Shown here in pieces: positions 52,201 to 64,000 of a DNA stretch of 64,000 nt. Below the pieces are notes generated by a model that was given only the letters and a program-made list of their open reading frames with translations, ran no database searches and was not told the origin of the DNA. Source of the stretch: Ceriagrion tenellum (taxonomy: Eukaryota; Arthropoda; Insecta; Odonata; Coenagrionidae); the NCBI GenBank assembly GCA_963169105.1, contig OY720640.1, positions 57,041,527-57,105,526 on the forward strand, read 5' to 3'. Position numbers and translations under genes: made by a program. Positions within the stretch are counted from its first letter, which is position 1, and each line of letters opens with the position of its first letter.

Positions 52201-55200
52201 TAAATGCTTAGAGATGAACAAGATTCTTCTTTTGGCACAAATATCTGAACGCAATCTTATTGTATTCGCGGGGTATACAGCGCGGGAACAATGTAAGGTG
52301 ACCAACAGTCACTTCAGGTTTCATTCGTGCCTCGCGCATGCGTACTGTCAAATCATTTCCGTCACCAAAAGTACATATTTTCAACTGTGTAACTAACTAC
52401 GGATTTATAGCGCTAGAATGCATTACCCTCTAAGAATACATTGCGGTTTACGTATTGACACCATGTTTGATTTTAAAGACGTATTCACGACATTAAGGAA
52501 AAAATGCTAGAATTGCCGCAATGCTTTGGCGATGTTGAACAGATATTTCGCTCAACAACATGGCGGCAATGGCTCGTTTTTTCATAATGCGGAGCTCAAT
52601 TAAATTATTTACGGCGGTCGATGGATATTGTTTGATCTCTTCATCTAAAACGTGGTATTTTGTTCGAAGTAAAGCAGAAAGATAGGTTCAGGATACAGTG
52701 CAGCCAAATCCGCGATTATAGGGTTAAAAACCTATGTCTGTAATAGCCTTGCCAATCAGAGGGAAGAATAACAGGATATAACTCAAGAGAAAATTGAACT
52801 ATCGAACAGATCAGTCACACTGTATCCACTAGTTTTAGAAAATAATTTGCTTGACCCCGTAATCACAAGAATGGACGGTGTGAGAGCCACAAAATGTCAC
52901 AACTCCAGGGCCTTCCACAATCAACGAAAAGCTATTTACTTTTAATGGAAAGACGAAATAAAGTTTCATCCAGATGAGTGCGAATAGGGAGATTCAGTAA
53001 TTTTAGCATCCAAGTAAGTCTTCATCCGAGAGAATTTGCCAAAACGGGCGGACTAAACTTGCTAAAGCGAATAACGTGTAAACTCAAAATATTTGGGGTA
53101 GACAACTTATTTCCTTCCATGTTCCATCCAGTATAATTTGGTCCAAAACTATTCATCCCAATTAATTTTTTGCACAACTTAGAAGGCGCACTCGATTCAA
53201 TTCTGGCCTCCCTCTCCATTTTATCTCACTCCCTCCAGTAAGAATTTTACCCTTCTCAAACTATGTGGTGAGAACAACTTCATAGAGGAGATAAAAATGT
53301 ACGTGTTACCAATGAAAAATCAATGTCTATCCCAGTTCATCCACACAAAATCATCATTGAACAATGAGAGCAAGATCAAAGACAGGGAAAACTCATTGCA
53401 AAAATGTTAACGCTGTGCAAGCAACAAGTATGAATTACAAAATTTTCGCGCTATAAATAATTCACTCCAAAATAAAACGAGATGAATTATAAGTAAAAAT
53501 TAAATATTTATCGTTCTCAAATGAAAGAATGATGGAACTTCGAAATGGAAAGCAAAATCTATTTTCAGTAATGTTTCTTGTTGAAACCATTACGTGCTTT
53601 AAATAATTCAGTCTGAAATAATCCAGTATTCATGATTCGATTCATAATACATCGATCAACGCAAAACCAAATCATATTGAGATTTAAAAAGCTTGACATT
53701 CGTTCGAGTCAAATTTTCGGTGATAGCGGATAAATATTGAATATGCGGGAAAATTCTGCGGGATTATAAACTTTTGCTTTCCACGCAACAGAAGGTTTAT
53801 AAAAAAGTTCATCTTACTGCACGAGATAGAAACCAGTTCGTTGGATGATACTACGACATAGGGGATGATCAGTGTAACGGTTTACAGTGTGCCATTCGAT
53901 AATTCCCCTCATTACTTAAGAAAAACTGATTATACACCGTTGCAACCTAACGCCTATTCGCACAGTTATCTCAATTTTCTGAAGGCTAACTACGCCCAGA
54001 ATCCAGTAAATTAAGGAATTTAAGCACGCAAGTGGAAATGCAGGTAAAAAATTCTTTCAGATTTTTTGGACTCGGCACACTTTTTTCCAAAACCCTCATC
54101 TCAGATTAGTTCTCCGAGGAATGTCTACACACAGTGGCCAAAAGAAATGCGAACCTTGAATTATGCATCCACATTCATTCAGCTTTTTTTTTCTTTTTAT
54201 ATCCAAAGTCAGCTCAGTTCCGATAGACAACCAACTGAGCTTGGAGCAAGAGGTTACTTTAAAAACCTAAACGCATTTAGAATAGCTTTACGATGGGTTG
54301 AGAGTCCCACTCAAGGTCAACAGATGCAAGTTTATGTACATCCTTCCAACTAATTTTTATCGGTTCCTATCCTTTTTAGCAAAAATGCCTTTGCTGCAGC
54401 AAGCGCAGTCCTAAAATCTATACTTAATTTTGGCTCTTCTTTCATAGCCAGGGAGAGACATCGCGCACTCAATATTACCCGAAGACACCCCCATTTACCC
54501 ACGAAATAACTTAACTCGTCACTCGGAATCTTTCGCAACGTTTGCGGGTTATTTTATCTGCCATCCAGCACTCCTGCTGTGCGTTTTAATCGGGAAAATA
54601 TGTACCTACGCGCACGTGTATACCTATATGCACTCGAGAAAGTTTCCTCTTTGGTCCGTTCGTCTTGAAAGCTCACTGTTGAAAACGACGGAGTCGATAG
54701 TTCGATAAATTAAATCGATATCCAGTAAAGAGGTTTAGGGGCTTTTAAACTTTTTTTTTCCGCCGATAAAGGGAATCTAAAGGTGAGGGGGGGGGGACAT
54801 TTTGAAGTGGGGGAACTTGAGAGGAGGTTGCATAGCGGGGAAGAATAATGAGGCCTTCATATTTTTTTCCCCTCACAAGAGCTGCACTAGCAAGAGAGGA
54901 AATGGAACACGCCTCCACTCCTTCTCTTTTGCTTTTAAGGCGTTTTCTTGGCTCAAAGGACTAGACCCTTTTCCTCAACGAAACTTTCTTCCCGTTTCCT
55001 GGGTGACAACAAATGAATTTTCTCACTCGCACGATAATAATAATACATCTGAAAAAACGACATCAATACATTAGTGACGAAAGGGTGTGAATGTGAAATA
55101 GTTGTAGAGTTTTTTTGCGTGCATAATTTTTCTACATATCACTCATGACTTTTTTTAACGAAGAGTAACAATATTTTTTTTGAGATTTAAAATGAAAGCG

Positions 55201-57109
55201 TCATGAAATAATTTTTTTCGAGTTTTTCTCCAACTTTCTCCACTTCACACACCGTTGACGGGGCCTTAGAGATACAAAAAAGGCTTGTCAGTCACGATAC
55301 CCTTCTAAATTTGTGAAATATTTCACCTTCCTTTCGATAGCGCACGTAATTGCAATGGGAAGGCTTATCCTGTTTCAAGTGAGCAAATCTGGCGGTCACC
55401 CTCCGAGCACTCTTAAATGGACATAACCCAAGATTATCAGCACAAGCTGGTATATTTTTCTTTTACGACACAATATCTAGCAAAACAATGCGTCCAGCGC
55501 TCCAACTGTCAAAAAAAGTCGATTCTTTGTAATATAGGAGTAAGTGAGCATCTAATTTTTCAAATAAATAGTTTCTCCCCTTCTTTCCGTACATCTGTAT
55601 GAGTCCAATAAAAAAGGAATACGCTAAAGTGCTTTCTAATATGCCTATCTACAAGAATTTTTTTTCCTCTCTACTCCAGCATTTTTTTTCACCCGGCTAC
55701 TTGCTCCTCAATATACCAATAAGTAGCATCAAACTTGTCACGCGCACAGGGCAAAATATTTCCTCTTCCGTCCCCTAGTAGCAGTTCTTCTATTTTTCAT
55801 TTCTGTATTTTTTTTGTCCCAAGTTTTCGTATTTGTCTCGAACTCCGAAGTCTCCGATCCAGCATCCCAGCCGTCAGGCGGGATATCCAGGGAAGCCGGC
55901 TCCGACGCAGAGGGGTTGAGATGGCAACGTCTTCCTTCACATCTTCTCCACGACACACGACACGTTGTCTCGAAGCATCCCGTCATGTTGAGAGGGAAAC
56001 AACCTGCACACACATGCAGACGACTTATTTCATTTCCTTCGGGAAAAAGAACACGGGAGTTAACATATTTTCCCCGCTAGGACGACACGGTGTTGCGCAA
56101 TAGAGAGTTATGAAATGCACTAGAGTGACAAAAAACACTCTTTCACGTCATAAGGATGGTGAGGAAGGGAATGAACAGGGAAAAACTGAACGGTTGACCA
56201 ATCAAACAGTGAGTTAAACGAAACATCTGAGCAACGCACACTCACTCACACAAAAACACGAGATGCCAACAACAGTCTTACGACACTTAGGAGAAGATTG
56301 TCCGCCATACACGTGGGGAGAGGGAGGAAAAATATTTATACATTATATATAATACATAACACATTCGTACCCAAAAACGCACAAAGGCGGAATATAACAC
56401 TTCAGTTCCCGATTCATACTAACAGTTTTCGTTGAAATCGTGTTTAATCCAACCTCCCCACACACTTAATGTTCGTCCATATCGTGTTCCGAACCCCATT
56501 TTCCTACGCTGTTATGTGCTTTGTACACTAAGGACGGCGAATTTAAAACAGATTTTCACAAAAAGGGACAGTGACCAAAAACAAGGAGAAGTTTCGGCGG
56601 TCATAACGCTCCGCTACGACCGACGATGTCCAGATCGCCGAAAAATCTTCGCGTTTTTTGTGCCTATATTATCTATTTCGATGTTTTAAATTCGCTGTCT
56701 TCAACTAAAGAAAGTACCTGGAAATATTGCAGCAGTGATATTACTGCAAATTTGATGATTGTGTGAGAACATCGGAAACAATTGACAACAAATAAATATC
56801 GATTGAAATACTGCAAAGCATTTTCTCCAACCACGTCGCAATTCCACAAATGCATCCCCGCCTACCACAAAGTTTATCGCCATCTTCATATTTATCGTGT
56901 AACGATCGTCAAGAGCGCTTTTCGCACGAGTATATGGATGTTTACGCATATAACACAATGTACTGCATCATATTGATGATAAACGTTCCTTCAGTGAAAT
57001 CCTTTCCCCTCCGTATGGTCTTTCTTAGTTTTTTTTCATTTCGTAGCCACCGTTGCTATCTCCCTCAGCGGATTGGTTCGCAAGTGGAAGCATCAAAACC
57101 ATCTGACGG
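49246..57109. other. Long non-coding stretch, nothing recognised
   Basis: About 7.9 kb. ORFs such as the one of 170 codons at 51402-51914 show no domain or family resemblance. The only structure I can point to is the palindrome at 50049-50098. The right part must contain the 3' untranslated region of the guanylate cyclase gene (minus strand), but I found no clear polyadenylation signal. Confidence 0.45.
50049..50098. repeat. 50-bp near-perfect palindrome between direct repeats
   Basis: acatttgtgtaaatttctcg is mirrored by cgagaaatttactcaaatgt around ggtggcgagccc, with few mismatches. The block lies between two exact copies of tgttgcattact (50007-50018 and 50096-50107; the right copy overlaps the palindrome end). 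Confidence 0.75.
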
Positions 57110-57299
57110 TCACTGAGGCTCTTCAAGTTCCGCCAGAGCCGCCGTGACGTGTTCCTCCAACGTGGCTCCCGGAGGCAAGTCCGGGTGTTTGTAGCCGAGG
57201 AGGAAGTGGCAGGTGGTTCCCTCATCGGCTGCGAAGCCCGGCGGCAGGCATTGGCGCGGTCTCGGCTCGGTGTCGAAGCCGGGCCACTCGGACAGCACC
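57110..57299 (-). CDS. Gycalpha99B: Soluble guanylate cyclase alpha subunit, last coding exon
   Basis: Final 62 codons and the stop of the nitric-oxide-regulated enzyme that makes cGMP. The exon begins after an acceptor (ttttcaaag) with one base that completes the split codon left by the 63629-63783 exon, so the phases agree. Text: WPGFDTEPRPRQCLPPGF, then TTCHFLLGYKHPD and LEEHVTAALAELEE. The PGF...LPxGF...CxFL...hH pattern is that of the C-terminus after the cyclase domain of sGC alpha chains. It is notably GC-rich compared with the surrounding DNA, as expected for a conserved exon. The 3' untranslated region extends leftwards. Confidence 0.85.
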
Positions 57300-57359
57300 C
57301 TTTGAAAACACGCGAAACACAGAGTCATGAGTAGGAATGGGAGGCAAATAATTCTGAGC

Positions 57360-57615
57360 AAATTTAATAATGTTTATTGTATTTGAAATATTAAAAGTAC
57401 AAAAAAATAACAAAATTGCTACTTGCGACAAATAATAATAATAAAAATTGGCAATGTTGGCAATGATAACAGAAAAAAATACATGTAAAAAAGTTACAAT
57501 GTGTTTTTTTTTAATTTTTTATACAAGTTTATTTTCAAATCTTGGTCCTGCTAAGCCACAGGCTTGTAGCAGGTGCCATCGTTATAGTGATCGGATATTT
57601 CAAATGTGTCAATAA
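57360..57615 (-). mobile_element. LINE 3' tail, minus orientation
   Basis: Inverse complement of 60215-60475 over about 255 bp. It includes the hairpin-forming ggcacctgctacaagcctgt...agcaggacc region and AT-rich tail. No coding part is left. Confidence 0.7.
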
Positions 57616-58344
57616 TAATCAATATTTCGGATCTCGTTTCTGAGATAAACAGATATTCCAATAGGTATAAGGAATACATACAAAAGCACGCCTCTACAGC
57701 GATTTATGTATTTTGAATTATCTTAGCAATTTGCGCAGTCATCTTTATCTTCCAAGTTGAAATGCATGAATGAGTAAAATCACTGAGCGATGGAAGATCG
57801 AATTGATTTTTCACAATAAAAATTTTATTGGAAGTGGCAAATTTCAGTCCATTTACCTTAGCCTTTTGAGTTTTTAAAGCATAGATTTAATAATAATAAT
57901 TAATTTTTAATTTAAAGGCCATAAATGCTAAATTGTTTTACAAATTTTAACTTAAAAATTAATTAATGTTACACATATCAACTCCCATCCCGCCGTACCC
58001 GTTCGGCGTACACACATAATAACATTTGCGGCATAGCATTAATGCGATTTATAAATTTTGATAACATTTGCAAACTACAAAAATGTTCGAAAATTTAGCA
58101 ATTATTTGTCTTTATATACCATTTTTCATCACCGCCTTGAAGACCTAGAGGGCGTATCTAAGTAATAGTTTTCGATGAAGATATTTCTATGCTATATTAT
58201 TTTCAATATTTTAAGATCATGATTAAATCACACTTGACGTGAACCTTAGAATAGTTGGAGGGCCAACCCGAAGCCAAATTTTGCTTAAAATCATAGGAGC
58301 ATATTATTCAACTACTTTTCATGGCGACCGCAGAGTAAAGGACT

Positions 58345-58490
58345 CATTTTTCATATATTAATCTTAAAGATTAAATAATAAATTATCTTCTGAGACCAAA
58401 AGTGGTGTAGAGCAGTTTTTAACACACTGTAGCAAGGCGCGCAGAAGCATTCACCTTATTGTATTATGTTTTGAGTAGTAGTCGTGTAGG
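58345..58490 (+). repeat. Left arm of ~150-bp inverted repeat
   Basis: Inverse partner of 59480-59640. Both contain atattaatcttaaagattaa, accaaaagtggtgta, and caataaggtga/tcaccttattg text. Spacing is about 1 kb. Confidence 0.7.
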
Positions 58491-59479
58491 TCTACCTTCA
58501 GCGATCTTCATAAGAAAGCAACACTTAAGGTTCAATTTATTAATCATTTCACTTTAAGCCTCATTTTCCTTAAAAAGATACTTTTTATTTATACCTTTCT
58601 TGCTCTAGACGGCACTAATGTTGATTACATTCTTTGCGACTGAAGAATTTACTAAGCTGCTCATACGTAAGTCTCCGCAAGCCTCCGATGTGACGGCAAT
58701 AATCGTAGAAAGCGAGGTTGGGAAGACTTATAAGAGAGGAGAAACGCAAATAACACAGCAAGGACAGATGTGAGGGGGTGAAATAGGTCATTCCCAGTGT
58801 CACCGCTCACATGGCTACGTATTTCCCGAGGAATCGGATTCCCTCCTTCCTTATTCAGGTCTCGAAGCTCACGCGTAGAAAATGACACATTCAATCTTTC
58901 CGTCTCTAAACAGGCCTCCTCTTGAATTCCGAAGTAGCGTCCAACAGCGTTTGGGGCTCCGAAAGAAAATTCTTTCTCTGAAAAGGGGGGAAGGCGTTTG
59001 GATGGGTGAAAGGCGAAAATTTTTAAGATTCCACCACTCCCAAATATTCATACAAGGTGATAAAATGTACCTAGTCCCCTTCTCCCGCTCATAGTATGCT
59101 TGCATGCAATATCTAGTCAATTGAATGATAAAAAAAGGATATCGTACTTTATTTTGCACTCGTACTATGCATGTTTCAAGTGACTAGCAGTTATCATCAG
59201 GTACAACTAATCTGCGACATATCCAGACTCATATATTGTATTACATAGTTGCACCGGATGATGAATGCTCGTCAGTTGAAACTCGACTGGTGCGAGTTGA
59301 AAAGAAAGTAGACAGTACGATATTCTTTGTGTATCATTTGAAAATTCTGTTCGACATCACGACGAAGAAAATGGACTTTATTTAATCGAGGCTAATATTC
59401 TTCCTGCTCTTATTTTTTGTTCTAAGACCATATATATTGGATGATGAGTCAGCTGTAGGAGATCTTGCAATAGTTGTTG

Positions 59480-59640
59480 CGCCTACACGACTCCTACTCA
59501 AAACACAATACAATAAGGTGAGTGCTTCTGCGCACCTAACTACAGTGTGTCAAAAACTTCTATACACCACTTTTGGTCGCAGCAGCTAATTTATTATTTA
59601 ATCTTTAAGATTAATATATGAAGAATGAGTGGTCGTGTTG
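59480..59640 (-). repeat. Right arm of ~150-bp inverted repeat
   Basis: Partner of 58345-58490. Moderately diverged, so either an old foldback or two opposed copies of one dispersed repeat. Confidence 0.7.
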
Positions 59641-60059
59641 TGAATTAACCTCGTTCTTAGAGATGGGGAATTCTGAAAAAAACCGAGGCATTTTACATAA
59701 TTTGCCGCAGCTCCTGAAAATTTCCGTAATTTTCGGTAATATTCACTTCCGTCTCAGATATTTTTCATACCGATATATTACAAACATATTATTTTAACTC
59801 AAGTAAATACACATTCAATACAATCTTAATAATTAATAAAGGCACGTAAAACTCATTTATGGAATATTTTTACTTATGGAATATTGTGGGGATATTATTT
59901 AAAATGGTTTGAACCAACTAATAAAAGGTGTATTAAGACTAGATAAATTATAAAGATTTATTATCATTCAAGATAGTTATTTTTGCAACACATATAAAAA
60001 CATCCGTCCCATACAGAACTATTAAAGGTTAAGAAATTTTAGAAAGTATATGGTACCAC

Positions 60060-60475
60060 TGAAAAATACTAAATAGGGTAATGATACCTTTGCGGTAATT
60101 GTGCCTAAAATTTTTAATAAAATACCAGAAGAGTTAAAAACTTTAAGTACAAAAAGAGAAGTAAAAATAAGGATAAAGGAATGGTTGGAAAATGAATAAC
60201 TATGTCTCTTTGTAACTTTAAACACATATTTGAAATATCCGATCACTATAACGATGGCACCTGCTGACAAGCCTTTGGCTTAGCAGGACCAAGATTTGAA
60301 AATAAAAAAAACAACATTTTTTTACTTTTTACATGTAACTTTTTTACATGTATTTTTTCTGTTATCATTGCCAACATTGCCAATTGTTACTATAATTATT
60401 TGTCGCAAGTAGCAATTTTGTTATTTTTTTTACTTTTTTGTACTTTTAATATTGAAAATACAATAAGCATTATTA
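60060..60475 (+). mobile_element. LINE 3' end, plus orientation
   Basis: The plus strand encodes VIVPKIFNKIPEELKTLSTK followed by REVKIRIKEWLENE and a stop at about 60199, the typical last residues of a LINE ORF2. The 3' untranslated part holds a stem (cctgctgacaagcc...ggcttagcagg) and an AT-rich tail that is duplicated in inverse orientation at 57360-57615. Confidence 0.65.
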
Positions 60476-62289
60476 TTTCAACGAAAATTTCTCATGCTAA
60501 AAAAAAAACGCCGAATTGCGAGTGTTATTAACGTAGCAATGACAATGATTTAAATGCCCTTAACCCCTTGCTATTGCTGTAGGTTTTTCTATTAAATCCT
60601 CAAATACTTATTAATCGCAGAAAATTAAAAATTACCGGAAAATTGCGGGAATTTAAAAAAAAATTCCTTTATTTTCCATGCTGATTTACCTAAAATGAAC
60701 ATTACGGTAATTTACCCATTCCTACTTCTCCAAGCACGAAGGCTACTTAATGGACGTTACAACTCACTCAGGTGTGCGTGAAACTGTGATACTAACCACA
60801 CTTCTCCATTTATGATTTCCAGGATTATACAGATGAATGTCTCGTGAACTCGTACATTTTAATGCTAACATCAAAATGTAAAAATAATATTAAGCAGAAA
60901 ACCTTGGATCAGATTTTAAGAAGCCACTTAAACATGCTTTTTTTTCGACAAAACAAATGAATGTCAAAAATAAGACAAGGACTAGCAAAATAACCCAATA
61001 ATAATGTTAACTGGCATAAATATCAATTGCATGTATTGTATTACTAATACAGTAAAGAGAGTGGAACATCAAGATGTTTAATTATTTTCTCTCGACTGCT
61101 GTGTCGTCGTGATTTTAACAATTTTAGTAATACACAACTTCTTATAAATTCGTTCTATTAAGGAATATGGTAATTAATAACTGGAAATACGAAGTGTAAT
61201 TTCCGATGAATATTCTTAACGTCAACATACAGTGCATTACCATCAAGATTCGTAATAATATTGCGTTATAAAGCCATTTACGGTGGTTCAATAAAGATAA
61301 AACCAACTCAACATGATATCTTCACATGTAAGATTGATAAATAAATACCACTTATTGTTAGAGCTCTTCCTTCAATAAATACGGCGAAATAAACGATTTT
61401 ATCTTAGGGTTACCAGAAAACTAGCATTCGCGTAGGACCTTTAAAGGTTAGTTACGGCATTAATATATTTTTCAGCACATATTCAATCATTTCAATTCAC
61501 TCAAAAACGTTGCACCAACTTTTGAATGGGAAATATTGCAAGGTACACACCCAAAATATATTGTTATCTTCAAAATACCAGTTATATATGGTCGTGATTA
61601 GGTCCGCCATTTTTTGGACTAGTACAATTCCAAAAAAATGGCGGTACTAGTACAAGTTAGGTATATCTGAGCAACACATAGCCTAAGCCTAAGTTAACCA
61701 TCAGTTGCAATTTTAATAGTGAATGAGGTACTCTGATGCACAGTTCTTTCAGTTTGTGGTAACGTTTCTCATTTCAGTGCACCTTTTATCATTGATTACA
61801 AGCGGAATGAGGCTCTCACAATACTGCATTCCGACACTTTAAAAGGCCCCGTTCAATTTTTCCGGATTAAGTAGACTGAATTCTCTTCAATCTAAAAAAA
61901 ATCTGTCGCCTTTTACCAAAGATTTCCGTGGATGAGGTTCTTTAGCCTGTCGTTTGAATTTTTGACTGAGCCCAACATATTATTGGGCCAAATATCAGGT
62001 ATCACTAAAAGTAAAGAAACTTGCAAAATTAATACACTACTTCATCCTTTGAAGAACATCGTTAGAAGCTTATTCAAATTTCACAAATTTCCTGTAACCC
62101 TAAAATATAAAAAAAGCTGATAAATGGTATTTACGCATTTTTAATACAATTTTCAACTGCTTCGTCCGCACATTTTCCCCGTGATAGCCTAAGAGATAGA
62201 TGAACTGGAGCATATCTATCAGTTAAGCTCTGATAATTGAGTACATATGCTACTACGTACCACTGAACTCCTCACAGGTTCCTCACCAA
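60476..62289. other. Intronic, nothing recognised
   Basis: No supported feature in this part of the guanylate cyclase intron. Confidence 0.4.
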
Positions 62290-63412
62290 AGAAACTCATT
62301 TATAAATTGCATTAATGTGGCGTTAATAAAAAAAATAGTTAATTGGATAAGGGACTTTCTCAATGATCGAAAACAAAAAGTAGTTATTGTAGGTTTTAGC
62401 TCTGATATGGTCAAAGTCGAATCCAGTGTTCCTCAAGGAAGCGTGATCAGCCCTCTTTTATTCATTATTTATATAAATAACCTAAGTTCTCGAGTTAGCA
62501 GTAAATTAAGACTATTTTCAGACGATACAGTTATCTACCGTGAAACAACCGAAGACGCGGACATTTAAGTTCTGTCATCTGGTCTTAATAACGTTCATTC
62601 GTGGTGCAAAGAAGGGGGTTAGAACTAAATATCAGTAAATGCTCCACATTTCACTTCCTGTGAGAAAGATCACACAAATGCCATACCTATACTGTGGGTG
62701 GAGTAAACAGAAAATCTATAGATACGGTAAAATATCTTGTAATTACCTTAACTTCAAAGATATATGGTGGGGAACACACATTCAAAACATATGCGGTACA
62801 CAAATAAAGAAACCACATTTTGTTAAGCGTATAATAGGAAGATCCTAGGATTAAAAAAATCATAGAGAGGTGCTACTTTACTCTGGTTAGGCCACACTTC
62901 GAATACGCCGCGAGCATTTGGGACCCTGCTCAAATAGATTTAACGAAAAAAATTAATAAACTGCAAAGGAAAGCAGCGCGCTTCGTTAAAAACTGCTACG
63001 AGCGTACATATAGTGTCTCACAACTTTAAGAGGGATTAAGGTGGGAGCCCTAGAGACTCGGAGGCTACACGCTAGGCTTAGGTTGATTGATAAAATCAGA
63101 ACTGATTTTTTTTTTGACAGAAATTTTGACAGAAATGATATTTTTCAGAGCGACATAGAGAATATTATGACTCCTCACTAAATTTCTAGCTCTGACAGAA
63201 GCGATCAATATGAGAGATACATTTCCGAACAGATAGGTACAAAAAATCGCTCTTTCCGCGCACAATAAGCGACCACAATAAAAACTGAGCTCCACTAAAT
63301 ACACTTCCATAGAACATGTCCTTATCCCTCACAACTTTACACGCCTGTTGTCCTTAGACCCCTTGCCACGCGCTCATGCGGCGGCTCGCAGGGTAGTATG
63401 TAGATGTAGAGG
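62290..63412 (+). mobile_element. CR1/Jockey-like LINE, 3' half
   Basis: Plus-strand text: IVNWIRDFLNDRKQKVVIVG, SSVPQGSVISPLLFIIYINN, LRLFSDDTVIYRE (RT catalytic motif, FSDD in place of the usual FADD), then the frameshifted WGTHIQNICG...KPHFVKRIIGR, VRPHFEYAASIWDPAQ and the tail cggctcgcagggtagtatgt plus agatgtaga. It shares blocks and tail with 13340-14022 but extends further 5'. Dead because of frameshifts. It sits in the guanylate cyclase intron in antisense orientation to the gene. Confidence 0.85.
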
Positions 63413-63628
63413 GCCCGTTTTGATATTTCATACTTTTTTTTCTGGGTTATAAAGACGTTCTGGGTTATAAAGAAAATTATAGAAAAAGTATAGACAAAGC
63501 TACCGTGTCGCTTTCAGCTGTAGGTAGCCCGAAACGTACGTTCGTTTCTTTAGATAAAATGAAAATAGTAATGGGAGAATAATATGAAAATCGGCCGGGA
63601 AAATCCACACTCTAGACGCATTACTCAC

Positions 63629-63783
63629 TGATGTGTCGTTGGGCTAATGTTTATTTTGAGCGGCTCACTCGTAGACTCGAACTTGTTCGCCATGGTGACG
63701 TTGTGCCCGAAGAGGCAGTAGCGAGGCATCTTCTTCCCCACCACGCCAGCCAGCACGGTTCCCGTGTGAACACCGATCCTCAT
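63629..63783 (-). CDS. Gycalpha99B: Soluble guanylate cyclase alpha subunit, penultimate exon
   Basis: 155 bp encoding 51 codons plus two bases. Begins after tttccttacag and ends at a gtgagt donor. Text: MRIGVHTGTVLAGVVGKKMP, RYCLFGHNVTMANKFES, EPLKINISPTTH. This is the core of the class III nucleotide cyclase catalytic domain. The NVTxANKFES form is characteristic of alpha subunits, whereas beta chains have NTASR-type text. Upstream exons lie beyond the window edge. Orientation and splice phase agree with the exon at 57110-57299. Confidence 0.93.
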
Positions 63784-63954
63784 CTGTAAGGAAACGGGAA
63801 TGACATGACTGACAAAATGATACCAATTCGATAAACAATTTACAGAAAACAGGGACCAAAAACGAGTTCTTCAATCTTAAAAACTACCATAAGACAAATT
63901 ATGACATATTATAACAGAAGCAACAATCGCACTTTTCCGCAGGATATTTTAAAG

Positions 63955-64000
63955 AGTACGACGCGTTTCAGTTCACAGAGCCATCATCAGGTACAAAACA
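63955..64000 (-). other. CTGATGATGG...GAAACGCGTCGT motif at window edge
   Basis: On the minus strand this reads cctgatgatggctctgtgaa followed by ctgaaacgcgtcgtac. It resembles the 'CTGAWGATG - stem - GAAAC' text of the foldback elements and the hammerhead-like motifs reported from Penelope-like retroelements. It is cut by the window end. Confidence 0.3.

Larger units (their letters stand above)
57300..63628 (-). other. Last intron of the guanylate cyclase gene, repeat-filled
   Basis: 6,329 bp with donor gtgagt (read on minus at 63628-63623) and acceptor ending at 57300. It contains LINE tails in both orientations, an inverted pair of about 150 bp and a CR1-like LINE copy. There is no competing gene. 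Confidence 0.8.

Noticed and set aside
55735..56103. 122-codon ORF
   Set aside because: Three overlapping ORFs on both strands in a GC-richer patch; no domain or splice sites that fit.

Overview
The window is AT-rich animal nuclear DNA, almost certainly from an insect. It has no operons or bacterial gene density, long stretches without coding sequence, many decayed non-LTR retrotransposons (LINEs), tRNA-derived SINEs and MITE-like elements. Two spliced exons on the minus strand near the right edge (63629-63783 and 57110-57299) encode the end of a soluble guanylate cyclase alpha subunit, closest in memory to Drosophila Gycalpha99B. I cannot name the species.

The outstanding feature is a complete Polinton/Maverick (adintovirus-like) element at 21414-35032, 13,619 bp. 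It has perfect 163-bp terminal inverted repeats and a 6-bp target-site duplication (tcccat). All its genes are on the plus strand and all are open. In order: protein-primed family B DNA polymerase, packaging ATPase, small basic protein with a hydrophobic tail, coiled-coil protein, DD35E integrase with chromodomain, penton-like protein, pVI-like protein, major capsid protein, adenain-like protease, then four smaller genes (two Cys/His-rich proteins of apparently one family, one conserved hypothetical, one small membrane protein). The polymerase probably has its own TATA/Inr promoter and a spliced 5' leader whose 1.17-kb intron holds a duplicated 176-bp sequence. From the ATPase end to the protease end, genes overlap or abut by a few bases. 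The intact ORFs and identical TIRs point to recent activity.

Left of the Polinton (1-21413): a 169-bp-period tandem repeat (1104-1880), a MITE with TAA duplications (570-772), LINE remnants (4815-5600, 13340-14020, 18422-18740), SINEs (9590-9896, 15946-16093), a duplicated SINE-containing unit (19346-19860) and foldback elements. The Polinton lies inside a minus-strand LINE: its 5' part is at 35039-36260 and its RT part at 20247-21290.

Right of the Polinton: a 5'-truncated plus-strand LINE with 14-bp duplications (36795-39505), carrying a nested foldback element; other LINE fragments; two MITEs with 3-bp duplications (41381-41840, 48730-49242); a second well-preserved foldback element (42969-43206); a long stretch with nothing recognisable (49243-57109); and the guanylate cyclase 3' end, whose 6.3-kb last intron is filled with LINE tails and a CR1/Jockey-like LINE copy.
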